Shown: positions 8,554 through 15,696 of the stretch, piece after piece
Layout: each line of letters starts with the position of its first letter
Position numbering within the stretch: the first letter of the stretch is position 1
NCBI GenBank assembly: GCA_002348045.1
Contig: DDYO01000304.1
Span: 1 to 19,874, forward strand
Source of the DNA: Anaerolineales bacterium UBA2232
GTDB taxonomy: Bacteria; Chloroflexota; Anaerolineae; UBA2200
Direction: 5' to 3'
DNA length: 19,874 nt
Made by a program: the position numbers and the translations under genes
The notes under the pieces: generated by a model
Seen by the model: the letters and a program-made list of their open reading frames with translations, nothing else
Databases searched by the model: none
Told to the model about the DNA's origin: nothing

Positions 8554-8594
8554 TCCTCACAGCCTGGGACTCTGACTGTTCTTGCTGCAGATGC

Positions 8595-8623
8595 TGGACG
8601 CCTTGTGTCACTACTGCTATAAT
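8595..8623 (+). promoter_or_regulatory. Sigma70-type promoter of uvrB
   Basis: TGGACG (8595-8600), a 17-base spacer and a perfect TATAAT (8618-8623). Transcription would begin near 8630, leaving a leader of about 25 bases to the GTG at 8655. The in-frame ATG at 8622 overlaps the -10 box and can be excluded as the start. Confidence 0.75.
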
Positions 8624-8654
8624 GCTCGGACCACCGTGGGGCAAGGAGTGTAGC

Positions 8655-10682
8655 GTGCCAAATCTCCAGCTCGTCTCTGATCTTCAGCCAACCGGCGACC
8701 AGCCCGAGGCGATCTCCAAACTTGTGGCAGGCCTGCGTCAGGGCATGGAACACCAGACTCTGCTCGGAGTCACCGGATCCGGCAAGACCTTTGTTGTGGC
8801 CAACGTCATTGCCCAGGTGCAGCGTCCAACCCTGGTGCTGTCGCACAACAAGACCCTTGCGGCGCAGTTATACAGCGAGTTCCGGGAGTTCTTTCCCCAG
8901 AATGCGGTGGAGTACTTTGTGAGCTACTATGACTATTACCAGCCCGAGGCCTACCTGCCACAGACGGACACCTACATAGAGAAAGACTCTGACATCAACG
9001 AGGAGATCGATCGGCTGCGCCTGGCTGCCACATCATCCATTCTCTCCCGAAAGGATGTGATCGTCGTGGCCAGCGTGTCCTGCATCTACAACATCGGGTC
9101 ACCGGAGGAGTATGGACAGGACGTGGTCAAGCTGAAAAAGGGTGAGACACAGCGTCGGGAGAAAGTTCTGCGACACCTGACCGAGATCTACTATGAGCGA
9201 AACGATGTCGACTTTTGCCGAGGCAAGTTTCGTGTCCGTGGGGATACCGTGGACATCTACCCCGCCTACCGCGAGACTGCACTGCGGGTCCAGTTCTGGG
9301 GGGACGCTATCGAGCGGATCACCGAGATCGATCCCCTGACGGGCGAAATCATCGCGGACCATGACAGCGTCCAGGTCTTTCCAGCCAAGCACTTTGTTAC
9401 CAGTAAGGAAAAGCTGCTGGCGGCCTTGCAGGTTATCGAAGCCGAATTGGCCGAACACCTCGAGGTCTTGCGCAGCCAGGGCAAGTACCTGGAAGCACAG
9501 CGACTGGAACAGCGCACCAAGTACGACATGGAGATGATGCGGGAGGTAGGCTATTGCTCTGGAATCGAGAACTATTCACGTCACCTATCCGGGCGCGGGC
9601 CGGGTCAACAACCCTGGACTTTGCTCGACTATTTCCCTGACGATTACTTGGTGATTATTGACGAGTCACACATGACCCTGCCGCAGGTTCACGGCATGTA
9701 CAACGGTGATCGCGCTCGCAAGCAAGTATTGATCGACTTTGGGTTCCGACTACCGTCCGCCCTGGACAACCGCCCTCTTCGCTTCGACGAGTTTGAGGGA
9801 CACATCAACCAGGTAATCTACACATCGGCAACTCCGGGGCCTTACGAGTTGCAGCATTCTCAGCAAGTGGTGGAGCAGATCGTGCGACCAACGGGCTTGG
9901 TGGACCCGGAAGTAGTCGTGCGTCCCACCAAGGGCCAGATTGATGACCTGTTGACCGAAATCAGGCAGCGGGTGGCCAGGGGAGAGCGAACGCTGGTCAC
10001 TACCTTGACCAAGCGTATGGCGGAAGACCTTGCCGACTACTTGTTGGAGGCAGGGATCAAGGTCCATTACCTCCATTCGGAGGTGCAGACGCTCGAGAGG
10101 GTGGAAATCCTCAGGGACCTTCGCCTGGGCGTCTACGATGTAGTGGTTGGGATCAACCTGCTGCGCGAAGGCCTCGACCTGCCAGAGGTCTCACTGGTGG
10201 CCATTCTGGATGCAGACAAAGAGGGCTTCCTGCGCAGCAAGAACTCGCTCATCCAAACAATGGGGCGTGCTGCAAGGCATGTCAATGGACAGGTAATCCT
10301 GTACGCTGATGTGATGACGGAATCGATGCGCGCGGCGATGGATGAGACCAATCGTCGCCGTCAGATACAGACACAGTACAACACTGAGCACGGCATTGTG
10401 CCCGCGAGCATCATCAAGGAAATCCGCGACCTGACGGACCGCGTCAAGGTCCTGGCGGAGAAGCCCACCGAGTATGCGGTGGGGAAGGACATTCCCAAAC
10501 CAGAGCTCCACCGGCTGATCGGAGAGCTGGAGAAGCAAATGAAGTTGGCGGCTGCTCAATTAGAGTTCGAGAAGGCTGCTCTCCTGCGCGACCAGATCTA
10601 TGAGCTGCGGCGTGCCTTGGAGGACGACAAGCTGCCGGAGTGGGAGCGGGTGCGGCAGGCTTCGGCACCTCGCCGTCGGTAG
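8655..10682 (+). CDS. uvrB: UvrABC excinuclease subunit B
   Basis: UvrB is the damage-verifying helicase-like subunit of nucleotide excision repair; it is loaded by UvrA and recruits UvrC. Length is 675 residues, the family norm. Walker A GVTGSGKT is at 38-45. The beta-hairpin that inserts between DNA strands is present as [18 protein letters not shown]. The Walker B box DESH is at 336-339, followed by [19 protein letters not shown] and QTMGRAARH helicase motifs. The C-terminal UVR motif that contacts UvrC is [24 protein letters not shown] 8655 is chosen: AAGGAG at 8643-8648 is six bases upstream. The radical SAM gene begins nine bases after the stop codon, suggesting co-transcription. No clear LexA box was recognised upstream. 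Confidence 0.98.
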   Translation: MPNLQLVSDLQPTGDQPEAISKLVAGLRQGMEHQTLLGVTGSGKTFVVANVIAQVQRPTLVLSHNKTLAAQLYSEFREFFPQNAVEYFVSYYDYYQPEAYLPQTDTYIEKDSDINEEIDRLRLAATSSILSRKDVIVVASVSCIYNIGSPEEYGQDVVKLKKGETQRREKVLRHLTEIYYERNDVDFCRGKFRVRGDTVDIYPAYRETALRVQFWGDAIERITEIDPLTGEIIADHDSVQVFPAKHFVTSKEKLLAALQVIEAELAEHLEVLRSQGKYLEAQRLEQRTKYDMEMMREVGYCSGIENYSRHLSGRGPGQQPWTLLDYFPDDYLVIIDESHMTLPQVHGMYNGDRARKQVLIDFGFRLPSALDNRPLRFDEFEGHINQVIYTSATPGPYELQHSQQVVEQIVRPTGLVDPEVVVRPTKGQIDDLLTEIRQRVARGERTLVTTLTKRMAEDLADYLLEAGIKVHYLHSEVQTLERVEILRDLRLGVYDVVVGINLLREGLDLPEVSLVAILDADKEGFLRSKNSLIQTMGRAARHVNGQVILYADVMTESMRAAMDETNRRRQIQTQYNTEHGIVPASIIKEIRDLTDRVKVLAEKPTEYAVGKDIPKPELHRLIGELEKQMKLAAAQLEFEKAALLRDQIYELRRALEDDKLPEWERVRQASAPRRR

Positions 10683-10691
10683 GAAGCGGGC

Positions 10692-11660
10692 ATGGGCACC
10701 GGGCTGGCGCAGAACGGGCGGTTGGAGGAAAGTCCGCCGTCCTACATCGGGCTCTATAGCTCTGGTGAGCTGCAACGCCGCACTGAGCGGGCGGTCGCAA
10801 TGCTTCGGCGCTGCACCGTTTGCCCGCGTGCCTGCGGTGTGAACCGAACGGCTGGCGAATTGGGATTCTGCCGTGCAGGGCTGGATCCGGTGGTCGCAAG
10901 TTGGAATGCCCACTTGTGGGAGGAACCTCCTATCACCGGAACCCTTGGCTCAGGGACGGTGTTCTTTACCTTCTGCACAGCTCGGTGCTTGTTCTGCCAG
11001 AACTATCCCATCAGCCAGCTGGGTGTAGGACAACGCACTAGCGTACGGCGTTTGGCAGCGATGATGCTGGAGCTTCAGGGCCGGGGTTGTCACAATATCA
11101 ACCTTGTTACTCCGACGCATTTTGTGCCTCAGATCCTGTCCGCTCTTATCCATGCCGTGGAAGGCGGACTGCATCTGCCTTTGGTATACAACAGCAGCGG
11201 CTATGAGTCGGTGGAAACCCTGCAACTCCTGGAGGGCGTGGTGGACATCTACCTTCCTGACGCCAAGTACGCCGACGATGGCATTGCGGAACGGCTTTCC
11301 GGATTCCAGAACTATGTCGAGGCGAACCGGGCCGGCCTGCGCGAGATGTATCGGCAAGTGGGGCCCGATCTGATATTGAACCGACAGGGACTGGCGATCC
11401 GCGGTATGATCATTCGACACATGGTACTGCCAGCCGGGTTGGCGGGAACCCGCCAGGTGCTCGGCTGGATCGCCCGAGAGCTATCGCCTCTCATCCATGT
11501 CAGTCTGATGGCGCAGTACTTTCCGGCCCACCGCGCGGTGGGTGATGCCGTTTTGGGACGCAAGATCAACAGCGAGGAGTATCTGAGCGCTCTGGAGGCA
11601 TTTGACACCGTGGGTATGGAGAGGGGGTGGCGGCAGGAATATGATGAGCAGTGCACCTAA
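10692..11660 (+). CDS. Radical SAM protein, PflA-like COG1313 (PflX) family
   Basis: The 322-residue protein has the radical SAM cluster motif CxxxCxxC at Cys95, Cys99 and Cys102 (FCTARCLFCQN), which binds a [4Fe-4S] cluster and S-adenosylmethionine. Upstream is a second cysteine group, Cys41, Cys44, Cys48 and Cys60 (CTVCPRACGVNR, then GELGFCRAG), typical of COG1313 proteins and a likely extra Fe-S site. These are related to pyruvate formate-lyase activating enzymes, but the substrate is unknown. No glycyl radical enzyme gene is in the window. ATG 10692 is preceded by AGGA. The gene follows uvrB by nine bases and overlaps the next gene by about 17 bases. The family call is solid; the function is open. 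Confidence 0.88.
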   Translation: MGTGLAQNGRLEESPPSYIGLYSSGELQRRTERAVAMLRRCTVCPRACGVNRTAGELGFCRAGLDPVVASWNAHLWEEPPITGTLGSGTVFFTFCTARCLFCQNYPISQLGVGQRTSVRRLAAMMLELQGRGCHNINLVTPTHFVPQILSALIHAVEGGLHLPLVYNSSGYESVETLQLLEGVVDIYLPDAKYADDGIAERLSGFQNYVEANRAGLREMYRQVGPDLILNRQGLAIRGMIIRHMVLPAGLAGTRQVLGWIARELSPLIHVSLMAQYFPAHRAVGDAVLGRKINSEEYLSALEAFDTVGMERGWRQEYDEQCT

Positions 11661-12387
11661 GCTCTCGGCCCTAACGAACCGGTGCGTAACTAGAACCGTG
11701 CCCTTCCTTTGGGTCAGCACGCTGTGCTGGGCAATCCTGCTAGCTAGTTGTGAAGCGCCCCGGCCAACGCCTACTGTGGCGCAGCCTGTAGGGTCTGCCA
11801 CCGTGCCTCCGACACCCCTTGCCTCACCTGCCGTGACGCCCAGTCTGATCAGACTGGCCAGCGCCACCACAGCGCCATCGGTGCCTCTTGGGACATCGCA
11901 GCCCGTTGCCAGTGCTACGGTACAGCCATGGGTCCCCAGTAGTACACCGCAACCCGCTGCGAGCGCAAGCCGCACGCCAATGATGGTGCGCGACTGTGTG
12001 GTGTCGCGCGCTCGGTACTACTCACAGAACCCTACTACCTACCGCTCTGGCGCTACTGGGCCCGACCAGTTTGACTGCACCGGCCTGGTGTATCGCGTCT
12101 TTGCCGATTGTGCCGCGAGCGGCCTGGTGGGCGCAACAGGAGAACAACCCGTGCGCAGCTACTATGACTGGTTCTGTGCGCGAGGGCGCGCTGACGCTCT
12201 TCCTCCGGCGGAGGGCGATCTGATCATCTACGGAGCGGACTGGTCCCACATTGGCATCTATGTTGGCGAGGGCCGTGCCATCAGTACGCTCTCAGATGGG
12301 GTGCGGGAGCACGATGCCCGACAACTGCGGGATGCCCGAGGAGACCCTATGCCCGTCAAAGCCTATCTCCACATTGAGGGTCAGTGA
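11644..12387 (+). CDS. NlpC/P60-family lipoprotein (putative cell wall peptidase)
   Basis: A signal peptide ends in a lipobox, LLASC, so the product is a likely lipoprotein. A long Pro/Thr/Ser/Ala-rich linker follows and would span the wall. The C-terminal domain is NlpC/P60-like, a cysteine peptidase fold that usually cuts gamma-D-glutamyl-diaminopimelate bonds in peptidoglycan. The catalytic Cys145 lies in FDCTGLVYRVF and His202 in WSHIGIYVG. The third polar residue is not certain by eye. AGGA at 11635-11638 fits ATG 11644 with a five-base gap; ATG 11641 is also possible. The start lies inside the radical SAM gene, so the two are translationally coupled although no functional link is known. 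The domain is about 120 residues, as expected. Confidence 0.83.
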   Translation: MSSAPKLSALTNRCVTRTVPFLWVSTLCWAILLASCEAPRPTPTVAQPVGSATVPPTPLASPAVTPSLIRLASATTAPSVPLGTSQPVASATVQPWVPSSTPQPAASASRTPMMVRDCVVSRARYYSQNPTTYRSGATGPDQFDCTGLVYRVFADCAASGLVGATGEQPVRSYYDWFCARGRADALPPAEGDLIIYGADWSHIGIYVGEGRAISTLSDGVREHDARQLRDARGDPMPVKAYLHIEGQ

Positions 12388-12408
12388 GCATCATCTGGAG
12401 GAGCTGAC

Positions 12409-12609
12409 GTGGCGCAGAATCAAGCCAAGTCGCTGGCAGAACCCATGGCTGAGCTCTTGCATCGCCTCGCAGATCTCGAATCGCGGCTTAAGGACATGCA
12501 GGCTCGCCTGCCGGCGCACTCCATGTCGCCGGCCATGTATGCTGCTTTGGAAGCGCTGGAGGAGGAGACGAGCGAACTGCGCCACCGCATAGAGAACGGC
12601 GGCGCCTGA
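12409..12609 (+). CDS. Small hypothetical helical/coiled-coil protein
   Basis: This 66-residue protein is rich in Ala, Glu, Leu and Arg. Two amphipathic helices are visible, LAEPMAELLHRLADLESRLKDM and MYAALEALEEETSELRHRI, joined by a Pro-containing turn (RLPAHSMSPAM). There is no signal peptide, Cys or membrane segment. The GTG start is backed by a strong GGAGGAG at 12397-12403, five bases upstream. It follows the NlpC/P60 gene by 21 bases and is probably the last gene of the uvrB-led unit. I do not recognise a family and cannot assign a function; the ribosome binding site and codon pattern support it being real. Confidence 0.65.
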   Translation: MAQNQAKSLAEPMAELLHRLADLESRLKDMQARLPAHSMSPAMYAALEALEEETSELRHRIENGGA

Positions 12610-12670
12610 GGACGCTGGACACGCTTGGCGGAGGATCACACGTGGGGCCGGCGTTTCCAGGAGCCTCGAT

Positions 12671-12699
12671 TTGTAGGAGCGTTCTTGGTTTGATAGAAT
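12671..12699 (+). promoter_or_regulatory. Sigma70-type promoter of the cNMP-binding-domain gene
   Basis: TTGTAG (12671-12676), a 17-base spacer and TAGAAT (12694-12699; five of six consensus bases). Transcription would start near 12706. An in-frame ATG at 12698 overlaps the -10 box and cannot be the start, which supports ATG 12746. Confidence 0.65.
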
Positions 12700-12745
12700 G
12701 CTAATTGGAGAGAGAGCCGCTGACCACAGACCGCTGGAGGTGCTC

Positions 12746-13216
12746 ATGATCACCATCGAAGATCTGCGCCAATGCGAAGTCTTCTCTGGCCTGACGGATG
12801 ATGAGCTGACAGAGATCCTTGCCTTTTGCCGGGAAGAGACGTATGCGAAGGAGACGCGCATCTTTAACGAAGGCGACGTGGCGGACACGTTCTATATTTT
12901 GCTGGACGGGAAGGTGCGGCTAGAGTACGAGATCTGTCCGCAACCGGACTATTGTCAGGATGCCAGGATCCTGCTGGACAAGCCCGGGGATTTTATGGGC
13001 TGGTCGTCTTTGGTCAAGCCTCGGCGCTTGACGGCTTACGGCGTTTGTGTTACTGATATCCGGGTGGTGACCATCGACGGCAAGCGGTTGAACGAGCTGA
13101 TGGAGCGTGACAGCCACATTGGCTTTGTCATCGTCAAGGAACTTGCAGGTCTCATTAACAACCGTTTGAAGGAGGCGAAGGGGCTTTCGCTGCGCCGGCT
13201 GATGGGTTCGCTCTAG
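12746..13216 (+). CDS. Cyclic-nucleotide-binding-fold protein without HTH
   Basis: The 156-residue protein begins MITIEDLRQCEVFSGLTDDEL, the usual entry into a Crp/cNMP-binding beta-roll, then FNEGDVADTFYILLDGKVRLEYE. The phosphate-binding cassette region reads GDFMGWSSLVKPRRLTAYGV. The Glu that contacts the ribose in CRP (after FGE) is replaced by Trp, so cAMP binding is doubtful. After the long dimerisation-type helix the protein stops; there is no helix-turn-helix, so it is not a classical transcription factor. It may sense a ligand and act through a partner. ATG 12746 has GGAGG at 12736-12740. It is monocistronic with its own promoter and converges on the histidine kinase gene. Confidence 0.82.
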   Translation: MITIEDLRQCEVFSGLTDDELTEILAFCREETYAKETRIFNEGDVADTFYILLDGKVRLEYEICPQPDYCQDARILLDKPGDFMGWSSLVKPRRLTAYGVCVTDIRVVTIDGKRLNELMERDSHIGFVIVKELAGLINNRLKEAKGLSLRRLMGSL

Positions 13217-13254
13217 GCACGCCGGACATCTCCTATGTGCTGAGGTTTGCAGAG

Positions 13255-14631
13255 TTATGACTTGGGCAAGGCGAAGCTGAACTTGCTGCCCTTGCCTTTC
13301 TCTGACTCCACCCAGATGCGACCTCCGTAGGACTCGATGATGCGTTTGACGATGGAAAGACCCAGCCCCGTGCCCTGACGCTCCATGGCTTTGGCCTCTT
13401 CGGTCCGATAGAACTCCTCAAACAGGTGGGTGAGCTGTTCCGGCGACATTCCAATGCCTGTATCACGCACTGTTCCCACTAGATGGTTGGCATTCTGTCC
13501 CAGGCTCACAACCACGATACCACCCGCTTCTGTGTACTTGATGCCGTTGCTGATCAGATTGGTCCACACTTGCTTGATGTGGTCGGGGTTGGCTTGAATT
13601 GCCGGGAGATCAGGTTCGATCTGGACACTAAACAGCAAATCCTTGTCCTCGGCCCGGGCCTCCATCAACTCTGCGACGCCCCGCAAGACGTGAGCAACAT
13701 CCACTGGCTCTGTCCTGACGATGTCGCGCCGTTCTTGGACGCGAGCCAAGTCCAACAGATCGCTGATCAGCGCAAGCTGCTCGACTGCCCGCCGCTCTGA
13801 CTTTTCAATGATCTCTGTCTGCTTGTCGACGGGTACGTACCCATCGAGAATCAAGCGAAGGTAGCTCTGGATGGCGGCGACTGGAGCGCGCAGCTCATGG
13901 GTGACCAAGCGAATGAACTGTGAGCGGGCCTTGTCCAACTCAGCGAGGCGGGTATTGAGCCTGGCAAGCTCCCCGGCGCGCACCTCGCAGGACAGGTTGG
14001 AGTGAAGCAGCTCTTGCTCCCTTCGTCCAAGCGCTTCGGCGATGGCTGATGTAAGATAGGCAACCAGGAAGAGCGTCAGCCCGAATGAGATGAGCACAAC
14101 CATAACGTACAGACCGCGTACATAGCGCTCAGGAGACACAAAGCCCTGTAGGTGAATATGCGGGATGATCTTCCAGTACTCGAGAGCAACCAGGCAGGCA
14201 TAGAAGGCTAGTGCCAGACCTGCAAACAGCAGACCGAGCCGGCGCGAGAGCAGAACGCTGGCGAGGGTGACGTGCAGCAAGTAAAGAACATAGAAGGGGT
14301 TCTCCAGCCCTCCTGAGAAGTGCAGTAGCAGGGTCAGAGCGATGAGGTCAGCCAGGAGCTGGATGCTTACCAGGACCTGGCAGCGCCGGCTCAGTTCGAA
14401 ACCCGGACATCTCCTGAACTCGGGAAGGTACCATTGGAACGCCGCATTGTATGCCGCCATGGCGAGGGTAACGGTGATGAGCGCTGGCATAGGCAGCGCT
14501 CCGGGAAATGACAGATTACCTGCGGCGATAGCGAGCAGCACACCAGCGATGAACGCCCAACGCATAGATACGAGCCACTCGGTACGTTCCAGAAGGTGGG
14601 ACCCAGCGCTGGGCTCTCCATGTTGGCTCAC
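13255..14631 (-). CDS. Membrane-bound sensor histidine kinase
   Basis: The 458-residue protein has about six membrane helices in its first 200 residues, without a recognisable extracellular sensor domain. A short coiled linker leads to the HisKA domain. The phospho-acceptor is His245 in FIRLVTHELRAPVAAI. The HATPase domain has the N box NLISNGIKYT, G1 box DTGIGM, F box FEEFYR and G2 box GTGLGLSIVKRI, so all catalytic elements look intact. The GTG start at 14631 has AAGGAGGAG immediately upstream on the minus strand. It follows the two-ACT-domain gene by 59 bases and probably shares its transcript. No full response regulator with an output domain pairs with it directly. The receivers at 15288-18215 and the Lrp-receiver fusion are the obvious candidate partners. 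The signal sensed is unknown; the membrane helices themselves may sense. Confidence 0.93.
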   Translation of the reverse strand: MSQHGEPSAGSHLLERTEWLVSMRWAFIAGVLLAIAAGNLSFPGALPMPALITVTLAMAAYNAAFQWYLPEFRRCPGFELSRRCQVLVSIQLLADLIALTLLLHFSGGLENPFYVLYLLHVTLASVLLSRRLGLLFAGLALAFYACLVALEYWKIIPHIHLQGFVSPERYVRGLYVMVVLISFGLTLFLVAYLTSAIAEALGRREQELLHSNLSCEVRAGELARLNTRLAELDKARSQFIRLVTHELRAPVAAIQSYLRLILDGYVPVDKQTEIIEKSERRAVEQLALISDLLDLARVQERRDIVRTEPVDVAHVLRGVAELMEARAEDKDLLFSVQIEPDLPAIQANPDHIKQVWTNLISNGIKYTEAGGIVVVSLGQNANHLVGTVRDTGIGMSPEQLTHLFEEFYRTEEAKAMERQGTGLGLSIVKRIIESYGGRIWVESEKGKGSKFSFALPKS

Positions 14632-14690
14632 GACTCCTCCTTGTCTGGCAAGCGCCGACAGAGCGAGCCGCTGGTTCGACTAGGCTCTGA

Positions 14691-15170
14691 TCATGGCAGG
14701 TCGAAATGCTCCCTCAAGGCAATGAGAGCATCCTCAACGCGGCTCCCATCAATGAGGCACGACACGGTTGAGATCGATGTGCTGATGGCCATGATGTTGA
14801 TGCCTACCGAGGCCAGCGCTTCAAAGACGGCGGCGGCGATGGCGGGCCGCTCCCGAAAGTCGGGCCCAAACACAGACACAATGGCAACGTTGGCCTGGCT
14901 GGTGATAGTCTGTGCACCGATCTGATCCCTGACGGTCTGCAATGCCTGAAGCGCCGTTTCGGCGACGTCCTCAGCGACGCACAGAATGACATGGCTGTGG
15001 TCGGTCGGGTCAACGAGCTGCACGATGAACTGGACGTTGATTGACTTGCCAGCCAGGGCGTGCAGAACCGCCGAAGCCAGCCCTGGGCGGTCAGGCGCGC
15101 TCAGTACCCCAATCCGAGCCAGTCGTTCGTTGCGGATGATGCCTCCAGCTTTGACTTTTGGCACGATCAT
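14691..15170 (-). CDS. Stand-alone two-ACT-domain protein (aspartokinase-regulatory-like)
   Basis: The 159-residue protein consists of two ACT-type repeats and nothing else. The first is ARIGVLSAPDRPGLASAVLHAL, followed by KSINVQFIVQ; the second is VAIVSVFGPDFRERPAIAAAVFEAL, followed by SVGINIMAISTS and VSCLIDGSRVEDALIALREHF. The pattern closely resembles the C-terminal regulatory half of aspartate kinase, which binds lysine or threonine, but no kinase domain is present. A role as an amino acid sensor is therefore inferred. ATG 15170 is chosen because GGGAGG (15177-15182) is six bases upstream; a TTG at 15185 is inside that binding site. The gene has its own candidate promoter and a hairpin-bearing leader. 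It sits between the third receiver gene and the histidine kinase. Confidence 0.82.
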   Translation of the reverse strand: MIVPKVKAGGIIRNERLARIGVLSAPDRPGLASAVLHALAGKSINVQFIVQLVDPTDHSHVILCVAEDVAETALQALQTVRDQIGAQTITSQANVAIVSVFGPDFRERPAIAAAVFEALASVGINIMAISTSISTVSCLIDGSRVEDALIALREHFDLP

Positions 15171-15215
15171 ATTCAACCTCCCCAATGCGCTCTCGCGGCT
15201 TGCAGATTTGGCTCA

Positions 15216-15237
15216 CCCGCGACACGCGTCTCGCGGG
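15216..15237 (-). promoter_or_regulatory. GC-rich hairpin in the leader of the ACT-domain gene
   Basis: CCCGCGA (15216-15222) and TCGCGGG (15231-15237) form a perfect seven-pair stem around an eight-base loop that itself contains ACGCGT. It lies between the candidate promoter at 15251-15279 and the ribosome binding site at 15177-15182. No U-run follows on the minus strand, so a simple terminator is unlikely. It may modulate leader RNA or bind a protein. Confidence 0.5.
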
Positions 15238-15250
15238 GCAAAACCGGTAC

Positions 15251-15279
15251 ATGATAGTGCTGGCGCGGCATCGGAGCAA
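15251..15279 (-). promoter_or_regulatory. Candidate promoter of the ACT-domain/histidine kinase unit
   Basis: On the minus strand TTGCTC (15274-15279), a 17-base spacer and TATCAT (15251-15256; five of six consensus bases). It lies directly after the third receiver's stop codon. The start near 15244 would give a leader of about 75 bases containing the GC hairpin. It would let the ACT and kinase genes be expressed apart from the nuoEF genes. Confidence 0.55.
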
Positions 15280-15287
15280 ATCGCAGG

Positions 15288-15665
15288 TCAGCGCGCCAGT
15301 ATTTCCTCCAACCGCTGCAAGAGCAGCTGTGGGGCAACCGGCTTGGAAAGGAAGCCATCAATAGCCACGTACTCATCGGTAGGAAACAGTGCAGCATAGT
15401 CCGTATTGGCAATGGAGGTGACCATGAGGATGGGCACCTTTTTGTGCTCTGGGTTCTCCTGCATGCGCCGGCTCATCTGGAGGCCGTCCAGCACAGATGT
15501 CATGATGACATCTAGGATAACCAAGTCGGGCTTTTCCTTGGTCAACATGGCGATGCCCTCATCGCCACTGGCCGCGCTGACCACCTGATAGCCGTGGGGC
15601 TCCAGGGTAATCCGCGTAGCTTCTACAAAGTCTGGATCATCATCAACCACCAGGATTTTGGACAT
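15288..15665 (-). CDS. Single-domain response regulator (receiver) 1
   Basis: The 125-residue protein is a receiver domain only. The acidic pocket is Asp8-Asp9-Asp10, the phospho-acceptor Asp52 (DLVILDVIM), the switch Thr83 and the conserved Lys108 (LSKPV). Two features differ from CheY-like receivers: Thr at Asp+4 where Pro is usual, with one extra residue before the DG turn (DVIMTSVLDG), and FPTDEYVAID in the loop before the conserved Lys. All four receivers in this window share them. There is no output domain, so it probably passes phosphate on or binds a protein. Its N-terminal half (VDDDPDFVEATR) is nearly identical to that of the Lrp-fused receiver. GAGGAG precedes the ATG. It lies 31 bases after the nuoF stop. 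Confidence 0.93.
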   Translation of the reverse strand: MSKILVVDDDPDFVEATRITLEPHGYQVVSAASGDEGIAMLTKEKPDLVILDVIMTSVLDGLQMSRRMQENPEHKKVPILMVTSIANTDYAALFPTDEYVAIDGFLSKPVAPQLLLQRLEEILAR

Positions 15666-15696
15666 GGCATTCTCCTCTCGAACTGGGGGATAGCAA

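Noticed and set aside
8552..8571. Terminator after the MFS gene
   Set aside because: AGTCC/GGACT is a five-pair stem with a ten-base loop and no T-run; too weak to call.
8554..8594. LexA/SOS box upstream of uvrB
   Set aside because: TGTTC occurs once (in GACTGTTCTTGC) without a matching GAACA half-site at the right distance.
8622..8654. Longer N-terminus for UvrB
   Set aside because: The ATG at 8622 overlaps the TATAAT box; GTG 8655 has a ribosome binding site and gives the usual N-terminus.
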